Positions 10,840 to 19,895 are shown, numbered from the stretch's first letter. The stretch: 64,000 bases of DNA from Tetragenococcus osmophilus (GCF_003795125.1 NZ_CP027783.1:1240001-1304000), one strand, 5' to 3'. Numbers and translations are program-made. Notes: generated by a model from the sequence alone, not told the origin.

Positions 10840-12673
10840 GTATGACGGGCATGTGTTATGTCTAGAGTGAAAGTCTCTGTGGAGCGTCGTTACCAACGAA
10901 TCCCAAAGCGACTTGCAAGTTTCGTGCTGTGAGGCACGGGAGAGAGGAAGCAATAGCGAAATCGTGGCCCAACGAACAGGAATAAGGTAGGAAGGCGCTA
11001 CGAGCGGATAAGTCGGCTAAAGGCGATAAAGTCCAAAAGGTAACCGTAATCTTGTGGCGTAAACCTTATGGGTAAACGAGGAAAGAGATAACACTTATCC
11101 CGTGAGGTCTCACTAACGATTTAGTAGTAACAACGAATAGTGAGAAGTCAGCAGATGTCATAGTAGGAAACCATGTTTCCGAAGGACTGAACCATGGAAT
11201 AGTGCAACACAAAATGTATGTTTTAAGTACTGTCTGATAGTAGTGGTAGACAAAACGTAAATGAGTCGGTAGCTACGCCAATCTAAGACGAATACTTAAA
11301 AGCGGAAAGGAGTCGCGCACATTATGTCGAAGATGTTAGAACGTATCCTTGACCGGCAAAATATGAATGAGGCTTATAAAAAAGTCCGGGCAAATAAAGG
11401 AGCCAGCGGCGTTGACGAAGTCACGCTCGACGAGCTTCATGCCTATATTCAAGACAACTGGGCAACGATCTGTCAACAAATAAGAGAGCGACACTACAAG
11501 CCCCAACCTGTAAAGAGAGTTGGGATCCCAAAGTCAGATGGTGGGAAACGAAAACTCGGTATACCTACAACAATAGACCGCGTGATTCAGCAGGCCATTG
11601 TTCAGGTTATAACACCCATATGCGAATCCCACTTTTCGGAATTTAGCTATGGATTTCGTCCGAACAGAAATTGTGAAATGGCCGTCAATCAATTATTGAA
11701 GACGATCAATGAAGGTTATCAATGGATCGTTGATATAGATCTAGAAAAATTCTTTGATAACGTTCCTCAAGACCGGCTGATGAGTCTTGTACATCGTATG
11801 ATCCAAGACGGAGACACAGAATCGCTTATTCGAAAATATCTCAAAGCAGGTGTCATGGTCGCCGATGAATACCACCCAACGGATCGAGGAGCCCCACAAG
11901 GAGGGAATTTATCGCCCATTCTTAGTAATATCATGCTAAATGAACTGGACAAAGAGCTTGAGAGCCGAGGGCTCGCCTTTGTGAGATACGCCGATGATTG
12001 TCTCATCATGGTTAAAAGCCGAACAAGTGCCAATCGAGTGATGCATTCAGTCATTCGTTGGATTGAAAATAAGTTAGGGCTAAAAGTTAATGGAACCAAA
12101 TCAAAGGTTACGCGGCCCAGCCAGCTAAAATATTTAGGATTTAGTTTCTATTACGACACTAAAGCCAAAAGCTGGATGAGCCGACCTCATGAGGACTCTG
12201 TCCGAAAATTCGAGAAAAAACTCAAAATGTTAACTCAAAGAAAATGGTCAATAAACTTTAGAAAGAGGCTGGAAAAGTTAAATGAAGTCATCCGCGGATG
12301 GATAAATTACTTTTCCAGCTCGTCCATGAAAGCCAAGATGGAACGGATCGACGCCCATTTAAGAACGCGATTGCGAACCATCGTCTGGAAGATGTGGAAG
12401 GTTCCCTCCAAGAGACAATGGGGATTACAAAAGTTAGGTGTAAATAAGAGCTTAGCTAAACTAACATCGTACGCAGGAAACCACTACCAGTGGGTAGCTA
12501 CCAAAACCTGTGTAAGAAGGGCAATAACTAAACAAAAACTAGGCCAAGCAGGCCTAGTCAGTTGTTTAGATTACTACCAATATAGACATAACATATATTC
12601 ATAATGGAGTCGCCGGATACGGAACCGTATGTCCAGGTGACGTGAGAGGGCGATTGATTTCGCCCTACTCGAT
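10840..12673 (+). mobile_element. group II intron, class C type, copy 1
   Basis: This 1,834-bp retroelement has a 5' end GTATGACGGGCATG, resembling known class C introns. It contains a long structured leader, an intron-encoded protein in domain IV, domain V near 12609-12641 with a CGC triad and GAAC loop, and domain VI at 12643-12673. The likely branch-point adenosine is 12667, seven bases from the AT 3' end. Boundaries come from comparing both copies. Insertion just after a terminator T-run is the class C habit. It differs from copy 2 at one base that I can find (C at 11501, T at 28271). Confidence 0.93.
11324..12604 (+). CDS. ltrA: group II intron reverse transcriptase/maturase, copy 1
   Basis: The 426-residue intron-encoded protein has an N-terminal RT-0/RT-1 region, RT motifs including YGFRPNRN, the catalytic VRYADDCL (about residues 219-226) and a C-terminal maturase (X) domain with RGWINYF. 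There is no HNH endonuclease domain, as in class C proteins. It should promote splicing of its own intron and reverse transcription during retrohoming. AAAGGAG precedes the ATG. Residue 60 is proline here and serine in copy 2. The frame is intact, so the element may be active. Confidence 0.95.
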   Translation: MSKMLERILDRQNMNEAYKKVRANKGASGVDEVTLDELHAYIQDNWATICQQIRERHYKPQPVKRVGIPKSDGGKRKLGIPTTIDRVIQQAIVQVITPICESHFSEFSYGFRPNRNCEMAVNQLLKTINEGYQWIVDIDLEKFFDNVPQDRLMSLVHRMIQDGDTESLIRKYLKAGVMVADEYHPTDRGAPQGGNLSPILSNIMLNELDKELESRGLAFVRYADDCLIMVKSRTSANRVMHSVIRWIENKLGLKVNGTKSKVTRPSQLKYLGFSFYYDTKAKSWMSRPHEDSVRKFEKKLKMLTQRKWSINFRKRLEKLNEVIRGWINYFSSSSMKAKMERIDAHLRTRLRTIVWKMWKVPSKRQWGLQKLGVNKSLAKLTSYAGNHYQWVATKTCVRRAITKQKLGQAGLVSCLDYYQYRHNIYS

Positions 12674-12682
12674 TTACCAATT

Positions 12683-13441
12683 TTACTTGGACCATTCATC
12701 AATGGTCTTATTGTCTTTATCTTTCAAAATGAGCCAACTATTGGTTCCGCCATAATAGAGAAATAACCCCACTTCATTTACGCTTTTTAAAATAATATCT
12801 TCTGTTGTAACAAAGTTTTGTAGTTTATCCTTTTGCTCCTCACGCAGTTGTATCCCCATACGAACGTTTAAGCCAATAGTACCATCTCTATTAAGCTTAT
12901 ATTCTTTGCGTAATTGTGCACCTTTTTTGATTAACATTTCATTGCGTTTTTGCCAGATAATTGTTGCTTGACTGTCAAAATCATTGACAAAAAACTCAAC
13001 TTCACTTAATGCTTGTTTCCAACGGTGTTGGGGTTTAGCTGATGTTTTTTTCTTTGAAGTAAGAGGAAAACCAAATTTATTTAAAAGTAACGAGAGTATG
13101 GCTAAGTAACTGTCAGTTGACAAAGGTTGATTTGAGTGAGTTCCTAATAATGTGTATACATTATTTTCTTGGATTATTTCAGATAGACGCTGAGACAAAT
13201 GAGAAATATCTAAACTTTTTGGAGGGATAATTTGAATAAAATGATCCGCTTTTGAGATAAGCTCCTCATTTAAAGTAGAATGAATCGCTTGAAATTGCTT
13301 TCCTTTATATAGTAGGAAAAAACCAATTTCATCATAAACAAGAGCGTCTTGCGAATAAAAGATATTTATCTTGCTATCAGTATCAACTAAAGTGATTTCT
13401 GCTTTTTCATTACTTAAATAAAGGTTAGCATTGATTGTCAT
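12683..13441 (-). CDS. unknown protein downstream of the LOG-family gene
   Basis: I do not recognise this 252-residue protein. It has no signal peptide or membrane segment. The N-terminal half alternates beta-like hydrophobic stretches with charged ones. A lysine-rich linker (about residues 128-140, SKKKTSAKPQ) separates it from a C-terminal half containing helical, charged segments and ending in a short beta-like part. AAGGAGG lies eight bases before the ATG, and it starts 13 bases after the LOG-family gene, so the two form an operon. Its stop is only ten bases from the 3' end of intron 1. Confidence 0.75.
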   Translation of the reverse strand: MTINANLYLSNEKAEITLVDTDSKINIFYSQDALVYDEIGFFLLYKGKQFQAIHSTLNEELISKADHFIQIIPPKSLDISHLSQRLSEIIQENNVYTLLGTHSNQPLSTDSYLAILSLLLNKFGFPLTSKKKTSAKPQHRWKQALSEVEFFVNDFDSQATIIWQKRNEMLIKKGAQLRKEYKLNRDGTIGLNVRMGIQLREEQKDKLQNFVTTEDIILKSVNEVGLFLYYGGTNSWLILKDKDNKTIDEWSK

Positions 13442-13454
13442 CCTATTTACCTCC

Positions 13455-14018
13455 TTAGGAGTAACTTCTTATTTCAGGGGTTTTGTAATTTTGAATGAAG
13501 CTCTCGATTTGTGTCAGATCATTAGAAAATAGTATAGCGTTTCGATCACTATGAGTTAAAAAGTCATGGTTTACCATGGTGTCATACATATTTTTAAGCG
13601 CGTCATAATAATTGTTTTCGTTATAAACAATACAAGGATTCTGGTTTTTATCAATTCTTGACCAAGAGATTACTTCAGTAATTTCTTCTAACGTACCAGG
13701 TCCACCAGGTAATGCGATACATGCGTCGCCATAGTCTAACATCTTTTGTTTTCTTTCTGCCATAGAATTCACTTCGATTATTTCAGTCAAGTCACTATGC
13801 GCAAGTTCTCTTTCTTTAAGAAATGTAGGAATAATACCGATAACTTGTCCTCCTTTCTTTAAAACAGTATTAGCTAATTTCCCCATCATTCCAGCTTTTC
13901 CACCACCATAGATGAGTGTATGATTATTTTGTGCGATCCAATCGCCTAATTTTTTTGCTACTTGACTATAAAGTGGCGAGTTTCCTTGGCTAACACCACA
14001 GTAAACGGTTATATTCAA
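13455..14018 (-). CDS. LOG-family protein (cytokinin-type nucleotide phosphoribohydrolase family)
   Basis: This is a 187-residue Rossmann-fold protein of the TIGR00730/LOG family. Members typically release base and ribose 5-phosphate from nucleoside monophosphates; the older name, lysine decarboxylase, is not supported. The signature PGGPGTLEEITE (about residues 96-107) and the upstream YGGGKAGMMG nucleotide-binding loop are intact. The start MNITVYCG is typical. It is the first gene of a two-gene leftward operon and is divergent from the broken MazG gene. Confidence 0.92.
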   Translation of the reverse strand: MNITVYCGVSQGNSPLYSQVAKKLGDWIAQNNHTLIYGGGKAGMMGKLANTVLKKGGQVIGIIPTFLKERELAHSDLTEIIEVNSMAERKQKMLDYGDACIALPGGPGTLEEITEVISWSRIDKNQNPCIVYNENNYYDALKNMYDTMVNHDFLTHSDRNAILFSNDLTQIESFIQNYKTPEIRSYS

Positions 14019-14141
14019 AAAAGTTCACCTATCCTCTTTTTATTATGTTAATTTACAAAAATTAGAGTTCGTTTGTTATACTTCTTTAGTATATAATAAA
14101 AATTTTTAAACGGATAGGACAAAATAGTAAGGAGCGATTGT

Positions 14142-14474
14142 ATGGATGTTAAAAGTTACCAACAGTGGATTAGCCAATTTTATAAGCAAAGAAACTGGTA
14201 TGAATATCAACCATTTATTTGAGCAAATTTTCTTTCAGAAGAAGTTGGCGAAGTGTGTCGAGCGATTCGAACGATAGAAATTGGGCGCGATCGACCGGAT
14301 GAAAATAGGATGGGGCATGAACAACAGCTTGAAAATTTAACGGAAGAATTAGGCGATGTATTGGATAATCTTTTCATTATTGCAGATAAGTATGATATTT
14401 CTTTAGAAGAGATTATGAATTCGCATAAAGAAAAATTACAAAATAGGTATAAAAATAGCTTCCAAAAAGAATAA
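14142..14474 (+). pseudogene. MazG-like nucleotide pyrophosphohydrolase broken by an in-frame TGA
   Basis: From the ATG at 14142 (GGAG eight bases upstream) the frame encodes a MazG-fold protein of about 110 residues. Codon 27 (14220-14222) is TGA. Continuing the same frame gives FLSEEVGEVCRAIRT and then EELGDVLDNLFIIADKY, carrying the EExxE and ExxD metal-binding pattern of all-alpha NTP pyrophosphatases. The sequence context suggests an arginine codon CGA changed to TGA. An internal ATG at 14253 would omit the first metal-binding glutamates. No frameshift is present, so the lesion may be recent. A sequencing error cannot be excluded. Confidence 0.8.
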
Positions 14475-14565
14475 ACTTTAATTGTGCTCATTTATCCTTT
14501 TTATTTGCTGCTTTTTTAAAGTCCTAGTAAACTAAGAAGTGTAGAAATAGTTGGGAGGTTTTTAT

Positions 14566-15375
14566 ATGGAAACAGTTACTTTAAATACAGGAATACAATT
14601 GCCTATTATCGGTAGCGGTACCAATACATTTGGTAAAGTAGACGGCAATTATATGGGAGATATTAATGGAGATACTTCCGAACTTTTGATGGCTATGGAT
14701 GTAGGCTATCGTCATTTTGATACAGCGATTTCTTATCGTAATGAATCAGTAGTAGGAAAAGCACTACAAGAAAGCAAGAAAGAACGCGACCAGTTTTTTA
14801 TTACTTCTAAAATTCCAGGTAGAGAAGAATATTATGCTGATGAGAACGCAGTAAAAAAGGGTGTCGAACAAAGCCTACAAGCCTTAAATACAGATTATAT
14901 TGATTTGTATCTAATCCATCATCCATGGGATAATCTTGAGCAAATGTTATCTATGTGGCGCGTCTTAGAAAGCTATGTTGATAAAGGGACGTTGAAAGCT
15001 ATTGGTGTTTCTAACTTTAATGAAGAACAACTTGATTATTTGATTGAAAATGGGCGAATCAAGCCAGCAGTCAACCAAGTAGAGTCACATCCTGGAAAAT
15101 GGAATGACGAAATTATTAATTACTCTTTAGAGCACCAAGTGATTCCAGAAGCTTGGGGGCCCTTAACAAGAGTAAGTGATCAAGCTAAAGAAGCATTGAA
15201 TAAAATTGCTGAAAAATATAATAAAACTTGGGCTCAAATCATCTTACGTTATCAAATTGAACGAGGGGTAGTAGTAATCCCTAAATCACATAATAAAGAG
15301 CGTCAGCAACAAAATTTAGACGTGTTTGATTTTGAATTGTCAGAAGAAGATAAGCAAGTAATTAGCCAACAATAA
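14566..15375 (+). CDS. aldo/keto reductase, second copy
   Basis: This is an NADPH-dependent reductase of 269 residues, related to but clearly diverged from the one at 9952. Catalytic Asp and Tyr are in HFDTAISYRNESVVG, lysine in TSKIPG and histidine in YLIHHPWDN. The C-terminal VVIPKSHNKER is the cofactor segment. I chose the ATG at 14566 because GGGAGG lies seven bases upstream; an in-frame TTG at 14551 overlaps that site. The insertion DGNYMGDINGDTSE near residue 25 is unusual for the barrel's first loop. A terminator follows. Confidence 0.92.
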   Translation: METVTLNTGIQLPIIGSGTNTFGKVDGNYMGDINGDTSELLMAMDVGYRHFDTAISYRNESVVGKALQESKKERDQFFITSKIPGREEYYADENAVKKGVEQSLQALNTDYIDLYLIHHPWDNLEQMLSMWRVLESYVDKGTLKAIGVSNFNEEQLDYLIENGRIKPAVNQVESHPGKWNDEIINYSLEHQVIPEAWGPLTRVSDQAKEALNKIAEKYNKTWAQIILRYQIERGVVVIPKSHNKERQQQNLDVFDFELSEEDKQVISQQ

Positions 15376-15394
15376 AATTTTTTTATTTCCTAAG

Positions 15395-15424
15395 AGACTG
15401 GACTTTTCAGTTCAGTCTTTTTTT
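15395..15424 (+). terminator. terminator of the second aldo/keto reductase
   Basis: AGACTGGA (15395-15402) pairs with TTCAGTCT (15411-15418), followed by a T-run. Confidence 0.8.
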
Positions 15425-15432
15425 AAGAAAAT

Positions 15433-15461
15433 TTGCAACCATTCTGTTTTTCCGCTACTAT
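15433..15461 (+). promoter_or_regulatory. promoter of the HAD phosphatase gene
   Basis: TTGCAA (15433-15438), a 17-base spacer and TACTAT (15456-15461) lie 29 bases before the start codon, just after a terminator. Confidence 0.6.
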
Positions 15462-15490
15462 AAATAGAGTTAGAAAAATGGAGGGAAACA

Positions 15491-16330
15491 ATGACGATTA
15501 AAGCAATTGCAATGGATATGGATGGAACCTTGCTTAATGATGAGAAAGTAATAACAGAGCAAACCAAAGAAGCGTTAGTTACAGCTCAAAAGCAAGGAAT
15601 TAAAGTTATATTAGCTTCTGGCAGACCGACTCCTGGGTTGTTCAAGTACGCTGAAGAACTATCGATGGAAAACTATGATGGAATAGGCCTTTCATTTAAT
15701 GGAGCTCATGTTTTAGATTATCGAACAAATGAAGTATTATTTGAACAACGCATGTCACTTGAGATGTCTAAAGCTATATTAGAACACTTGAAAAACTTTG
15801 ATGTAAAGCCTATGATTTGTCATCAGGATTATATGTATGTCAATGATGTTTATCATAATAAAATCCAACTAGACAATGGAGAGCAAACAAACATTATTGA
15901 ATATGAAGCAAGAGCTGGTGGGTATAAGCTTTGTGAAGTAAATGATCTTGCAGGTTTTTGCGATTTTCCTTTACATAAAATTTTAGTGGCTGCGGACCCG
16001 GACTATTTAAAACAACATTATAAAGAAATGATGCAACCCTTTGAAGGACAGGTTAGCGCGTTATTTTCTGCTCCTTTTTACTTTGAATTCACTGATTTGG
16101 GTATTACTAAAGCTAAAGCAATGATTGCTACATTACCTAAATTAGGAATAAAACAAGAAGAATTATTAGCGTTTGGCGATGGACAAAATGATCAAGCGAT
16201 GGTTGAATACGCAGGAGTTGGTGTAGCGATGGATAACGCTACAGATGAATTAAAGCAAGCGGCTGATGAAACGACGCTATCCAATAATGAGGATGGAATT
16301 GCTCATACATTAAGAAAATATCTTATTTGA
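15491..16330 (+). CDS. Cof-type HAD-IIB sugar phosphatase
   Basis: This cytoplasmic phosphatase of the haloacid dehalogenase superfamily is 279 residues, the usual length. Motif I is MDMDGTLLND at residues 8-17, with nucleophile and acid aspartates. Motif II is in LASGRP, and the lysine and motif IV GDGQNDQAM lie near residues 228-236. The large IIB cap lies between. Such enzymes hydrolyse sugar phosphates or related small phosphoesters, and the substrate is not predictable. GGAGG precedes the ATG, and it has its own promoter and terminator. Confidence 0.92.
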   Translation: MTIKAIAMDMDGTLLNDEKVITEQTKEALVTAQKQGIKVILASGRPTPGLFKYAEELSMENYDGIGLSFNGAHVLDYRTNEVLFEQRMSLEMSKAILEHLKNFDVKPMICHQDYMYVNDVYHNKIQLDNGEQTNIIEYEARAGGYKLCEVNDLAGFCDFPLHKILVAADPDYLKQHYKEMMQPFEGQVSALFSAPFYFEFTDLGITKAKAMIATLPKLGIKQEELLAFGDGQNDQAMVEYAGVGVAMDNATDELKQAADETTLSNNEDGIAHTLRKYLI

Positions 16331-16331
16331 T

Positions 16332-16370
16332 AAAAAGGTGGGACTTCAGTTATTTAAGTTCCACTTTTTT
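16332..16370 (+). terminator. terminator of the HAD phosphatase gene
   Basis: GTGGGACTT (16338-16346) pairs with AAGTTCCAC (16356-16364), flanked by A and T runs. Confidence 0.88.
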
Positions 16371-16451
16371 TACGTTAAATAAAATGAAAAAATAACAAAA
16401 TATTGCAACACTTTTTTAATTATGGTAAATAAGAAAAAAGGAGTTGAACGA

Positions 16452-17201
16452 ATGATTGAATTAAAAGAGATAAGTAAAGAATATGGAGCAACTAAAGCAT
16501 TATCTGATGTAAATCTAACCATAGAAGAAGGGAAAATTTTTGGCTTTTTGGGACACAACGGTGCGGGTAAATCGACAATAATAAAAAGTTTAGTTAGTAT
16601 TATTGATCCTACTGCAGGAGAAATTGTTGTGGATCAACAAGAACTAACACAGCATCGCTTACAAATTAAAGAAAAGATTGGCTATGTTCCAGATACTCCT
16701 GATTTGTTTTTACAATTAACAGCTGCTGAGTATTGGGATTTGATGGCAGCAGCTTTTACTTTAACTGAGAACCAAAAGGAGCAAGCTTTAAAAAAATATA
16801 CCGATCTTTTTGATATGGAAGAACATCAAGATGAAACCATCGGTAGTTTTTCTCACGGTATGCGGCAAAAAACGATCATTATTGGCGCGTTACTTTCAAA
16901 TCCAGCTATTTGGATTTTGGATGAACCGATCCAAGGTTTGGACCCCCAAGCAGCATATGATTTAAAGCAAATGATGCGAGCTCATGCAGATGCAGGAAAT
17001 ACAGTGATATTTTCCACCCATGATTTAGCAACTGCCCAACAGTTATGTGATGAATTAGCTATTCTAAAAAAAGGAGAACTTATTTATAACGGAACGGTAT
17101 CGGAGTTATTAAATCAGTCCCCAAATGAATCGCTTGAATCTATCTATTTAAAAATGGCAGGACGGAACAGTCCTTCAGAAGCGGGGGAAGATGATGGATA
17201 G
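16452..17201 (+). CDS. ABC exporter ATP-binding protein (ABC-2 type)
   Basis: This is a 249-residue cytoplasmic ATPase. Walker A is GHNGAGKST (about residues 36-44). The signature is FSHGMRQK in place of LSGGQ, as in the EcsA/NatA-like branch. Walker B is WILDEP, and the switch histidine is in FSTHDLATA. The ATG at 16452 has AAAGGAG nine bases upstream. Its end overlaps the permease start by 11 bases, so the two are coupled. The substrate is unknown; the overall design resembles EcsAB at the left edge of the window. Confidence 0.9.
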   Translation: MIELKEISKEYGATKALSDVNLTIEEGKIFGFLGHNGAGKSTIIKSLVSIIDPTAGEIVVDQQELTQHRLQIKEKIGYVPDTPDLFLQLTAAEYWDLMAAAFTLTENQKEQALKKYTDLFDMEEHQDETIGSFSHGMRQKTIIIGALLSNPAIWILDEPIQGLDPQAAYDLKQMMRAHADAGNTVIFSTHDLATAQQLCDELAILKKGELIYNGTVSELLNQSPNESLESIYLKMAGRNSPSEAGEDDG

Positions 17202-18777
17202 TACACGGCTTAAAGAACTACTTAAAGTGAATTTACGTTATGCCAATCCACAACAAACGACAAAAAGTAGAGAAAAAGGAAAAAAAGGCGCCTCACTAAC
17301 ACGTTCTTTAGTTATGCAATATTTATACTCAGGCATGATTTTTTTATTGGTCTATGGTTTTACTATGTTGGGAGTTGATTTTGGGCAATTGCCTGGGTAT
17401 TTCACCTATTACATGGCGCTTTTTGGGATTATTGCTTTTTCCCAAGGGATTTCTGTCACCTATAATATTTTCTTTCAAAGCCAGGATTTACCTAATTTTT
17501 TACCATTGCCATTCCGTCAAAGCGAACTTTTCCTATCTAAAATTGCAGTAGCTGTTTTAACTATTGTCCCCTTTATTTTACCTGTTTTTGTTTTATTTAT
17601 ATTAGCTGGTATTCGAGCAAATATTTTTATTTTATGGGCTATTATGGGAGCATTACTTTTATTTATTTGCTTTTTAGGGATTATATTTAGCATTTGTAGT
17701 TTTATTGTCTTTGGTTTAGCTAAAACGAAACTTTTTAAGCGTCATAGACAATTAATGACAAGCTTACTTTTAATTGTTTCTATAGTCATAGCTGTGCTAG
17801 GGGTTCTTGTGATGAATTGGCAAACCACCCAAACACAAATTATGTTTACAGACCGATCTACGATTAGCTTTTTACTTCCTTTTTTCTATGCAGCTACGCA
17901 ACCTTTAACAACAAAAGGTTTATTAAGTTTCTTTGGTTTAGCGGGACTTTTGGTACTTTTGTTTGTCATATTTAGACAATTATTATTACCTAAATTGTAT
18001 GAGCAATTATTGATTGTTTCATCCGAGGGCACAAGTACGAAACGAAGACATAAAACCAATCAAAGCCTTCGCCAAGTACTTTTTAATTATCATCTTCAAT
18101 CGATTCGTAATCCAAGTTTATTAATGCAGGTATTTTTAAATTCTATTTTGTTACCGCTAGTTTTTGTGATTTCTTTTGGCCTTAATGGAGAAATTAATTT
18201 AAGAGCGATAAGCACGGAATTTTTAGGCGTAGTATTTTTGGGTGGTGTCGCCCTTGCGGTGATTATGATCAATCAAACATCTTTGATAGCTAATATGATC
18301 TCTTTAGATAAAGAAAACTTTTCGTTTATTCAGTCCTTACCACTATCGTTAAAATTTTATTTACAAGAAAAATTTCGTTTTGCTTATTTATTACAACTTG
18401 CTTTAATTAGCGTGGTTATAGTTATTATAGGGCTGGTTCTTCGTATGCCATTGCTTCATTTGGTAAGTACTCTTTGTGGAGGCCTGGTCGGCTCTTATCT
18501 TATTAGTTTGCGTTATTTCAGCCGAGATTATCGTTTGCTATTGTTAAATTGGACAGAGATTAACCAGCTATTTTCACGTGGCGCGGGTAATTTAGGTTTA
18601 GCTTTTACTATGATTGGTTCAGTATTTTTGAGCATCATTTTACTGGTGATATATAGCTTTGCGGTTGTGTTTATCTCGACACAAGGAGTGAATTTAGCCG
18701 TAGGCGTAGTTTTTATTAGCGGGACCTTCCTTTGGTACCAACATTATCAGAAACATTTTTGGCAAAAATTAGAATGA
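17191..18777 (+). CDS. ABC exporter permease, large EcsB-like or ABC-2 type
   Basis: This is a 528-residue membrane protein with roughly twelve hydrophobic segments in two groups (about residues 45-275 and 310-515), separated by a hydrophilic basic loop with the sequence TSTKRRHKTNQ. It should form the channel for the ATPase encoded just upstream. Two ATGs are adjacent (17191 and 17194); the second has better spacing from GGGGG. No recognisable substrate-specific motif is present. Confidence 0.85.
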   Translation: MMDSTRLKELLKVNLRYANPQQTTKSREKGKKGASLTRSLVMQYLYSGMIFLLVYGFTMLGVDFGQLPGYFTYYMALFGIIAFSQGISVTYNIFFQSQDLPNFLPLPFRQSELFLSKIAVAVLTIVPFILPVFVLFILAGIRANIFILWAIMGALLLFICFLGIIFSICSFIVFGLAKTKLFKRHRQLMTSLLLIVSIVIAVLGVLVMNWQTTQTQIMFTDRSTISFLLPFFYAATQPLTTKGLLSFFGLAGLLVLLFVIFRQLLLPKLYEQLLIVSSEGTSTKRRHKTNQSLRQVLFNYHLQSIRNPSLLMQVFLNSILLPLVFVISFGLNGEINLRAISTEFLGVVFLGGVALAVIMINQTSLIANMISLDKENFSFIQSLPLSLKFYLQEKFRFAYLLQLALISVVIVIIGLVLRMPLLHLVSTLCGGLVGSYLISLRYFSRDYRLLLLNWTEINQLFSRGAGNLGLAFTMIGSVFLSIILLVIYSFAVVFISTQGVNLAVGVVFISGTFLWYQHYQKHFWQKLE

Positions 18778-18787
18778 TTTGGAGATA

Positions 18788-18824
18788 GAAAAAGCTAAGC
18801 AAGCCTAAAGGACTTGCTTAGCTT
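18788..18824 (-). terminator. terminator of uspA
   Basis: AAGCTAAGCAAG (18792-18803) pairs perfectly with CTTGCTTAGCTT (18813-18824). The T-run lies on the leftward side, so it serves the minus-strand gene; the rightward permease transcript may also stall here. Confidence 0.85.
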
Positions 18825-18833
18825 AAAGTTTGA

Positions 18834-19307
18834 TTAGCCTTCTTCTATTTCCGGTTGTTTATTTTCGGCGTCTGTACGTACAATTAAAACATCACATAAG
18901 GCATTACGCGTCACGTATTCAGATACAGATCCGATAAATAAGCGTTCAACCGCGTTTAGCCCAGTAGCACCTAAAATAATTAGATCAACATTTTGATCTT
19001 CTGGAATTTGTTTGGCAATAATAATTTTGGGAGAGCCATATTCTATGGTTGTTTCGACAGATTCTACTCCCTCATTTTTAGCATTCTCACTATAATCAGA
19101 TAGCGATTGTTTAGCTAGATCAGTCGCTTGCTCTGCTAACATTGAATCAAATGAATTTACGTCTTGAAATGCTCTTGTATCAATGACATGCACTAACAAT
19201 AAGCTTGCGTTATTACGTCTGGCGATATTAACTGCTTTTTGAAATGCTAATTCTGCTTCGTTGGAACCATCGACGGCCACCATAATTTTTTGATATTGTT
19301 GTAACAT
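18834..19307 (-). CDS. universal stress protein, UspA family
   Basis: This is a 157-residue cytoplasmic nucleotide-binding stress protein. It begins with KIMVAVDGSNEAELAF, has a middle LLVHVID strand, and ends with the ATP-binding pattern GATGLNAVERLFIGSVSEYV (G-x2-G-x9-G-S/T). The ATG at 19307 is chosen because the family start follows directly and AAAGG precedes; a longer frame upstream overlaps the neighbouring gene and adds a basic, non-homologous stretch. It lies 70 bases after a small membrane protein gene and may share its promoter. Confidence 0.92.
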   Translation of the reverse strand: MLQQYQKIMVAVDGSNEAELAFQKAVNIARRNNASLLLVHVIDTRAFQDVNSFDSMLAEQATDLAKQSLSDYSENAKNEGVESVETTIEYGSPKIIIAKQIPEDQNVDLIILGATGLNAVERLFIGSVSEYVTRNALCDVLIVRTDAENKQPEIEEG

Positions 19308-19377
19308 CACATCACGACCTTTCTTTATCTCTATCTTTATTGTACCTTTTTTATTGTTAAAACGAAAATTCTTATGC

Positions 19378-19650
19378 TTATTGCATTTTTTTAGCAAGTA
19401 AAAAGCTAAAAATCCCTGAAATAATTAACATGATACATAAAAATGTAATTGCCCATTCTAATTGATTTAACAATCCAACAAAAAAGCATAAGATTCCCAA
19501 AATAATAAATACTATACCAAAGCTACGTAAAAAAGCTTTATTTTGTGCGTTTTCTGTGATTAGTGAAAGAAAAATTGTTTGTTTTACACAAAGCATACCC
19601 CCCATAATTACTAGTATTATTGCCATGATAGATAACAGTGTAATAATCAT
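19378..19650 (-). CDS. small unknown membrane protein upstream of uspA
   Basis: This is a 90-residue protein with three hydrophobic segments (about residues 2-21, 42-62 and 65-85) and a short basic end (AKKMQ). I do not recognise a family. AAAGGAG six bases before the ATG supports translation, and its position 70 bases upstream of uspA suggests co-transcription. Confidence 0.7.
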   Translation of the reverse strand: MIITLLSIMAIILVIMGGMLCVKQTIFLSLITENAQNKAFLRSFGIVFIILGILCFFVGLLNQLEWAITFLCIMLIISGIFSFLLAKKMQ

Positions 19651-19895
19651 CCAATACTCCTTTTGGCGTATGTTTAATTAAATTATAAGTGAAGAATAAC
19701 TAAAGGGCAACATACATATTTAAGTATTTATATTGTTTTTTTGAAAAAAGTAATTCTTTTTGCGGGATTTTTATAATATAATGTTTGTACCCCTTTTCAT
19801 AATTGAATAGTTTAATTTTTGCTCGAAATAATTAAAAAACGGTTTCCTTTTTGTATTAAAAGGTTGAAAAGCTATGACGTTAAAGGAGGTCATAC

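Noticed and set aside
11767-12099. 110-residue minus-strand frame inside intron 1, repeated in intron 2
   Set aside because: It is the antisense shadow of the reverse transcriptase gene, with no start signals.
14220-14222. TGA in the MazG gene as programmed recoding (selenocysteine or readthrough)
   Set aside because: No selenocysteine element or stimulatory structure is evident, and MazG proteins do not use recoding; a nonsense mutation is simpler.
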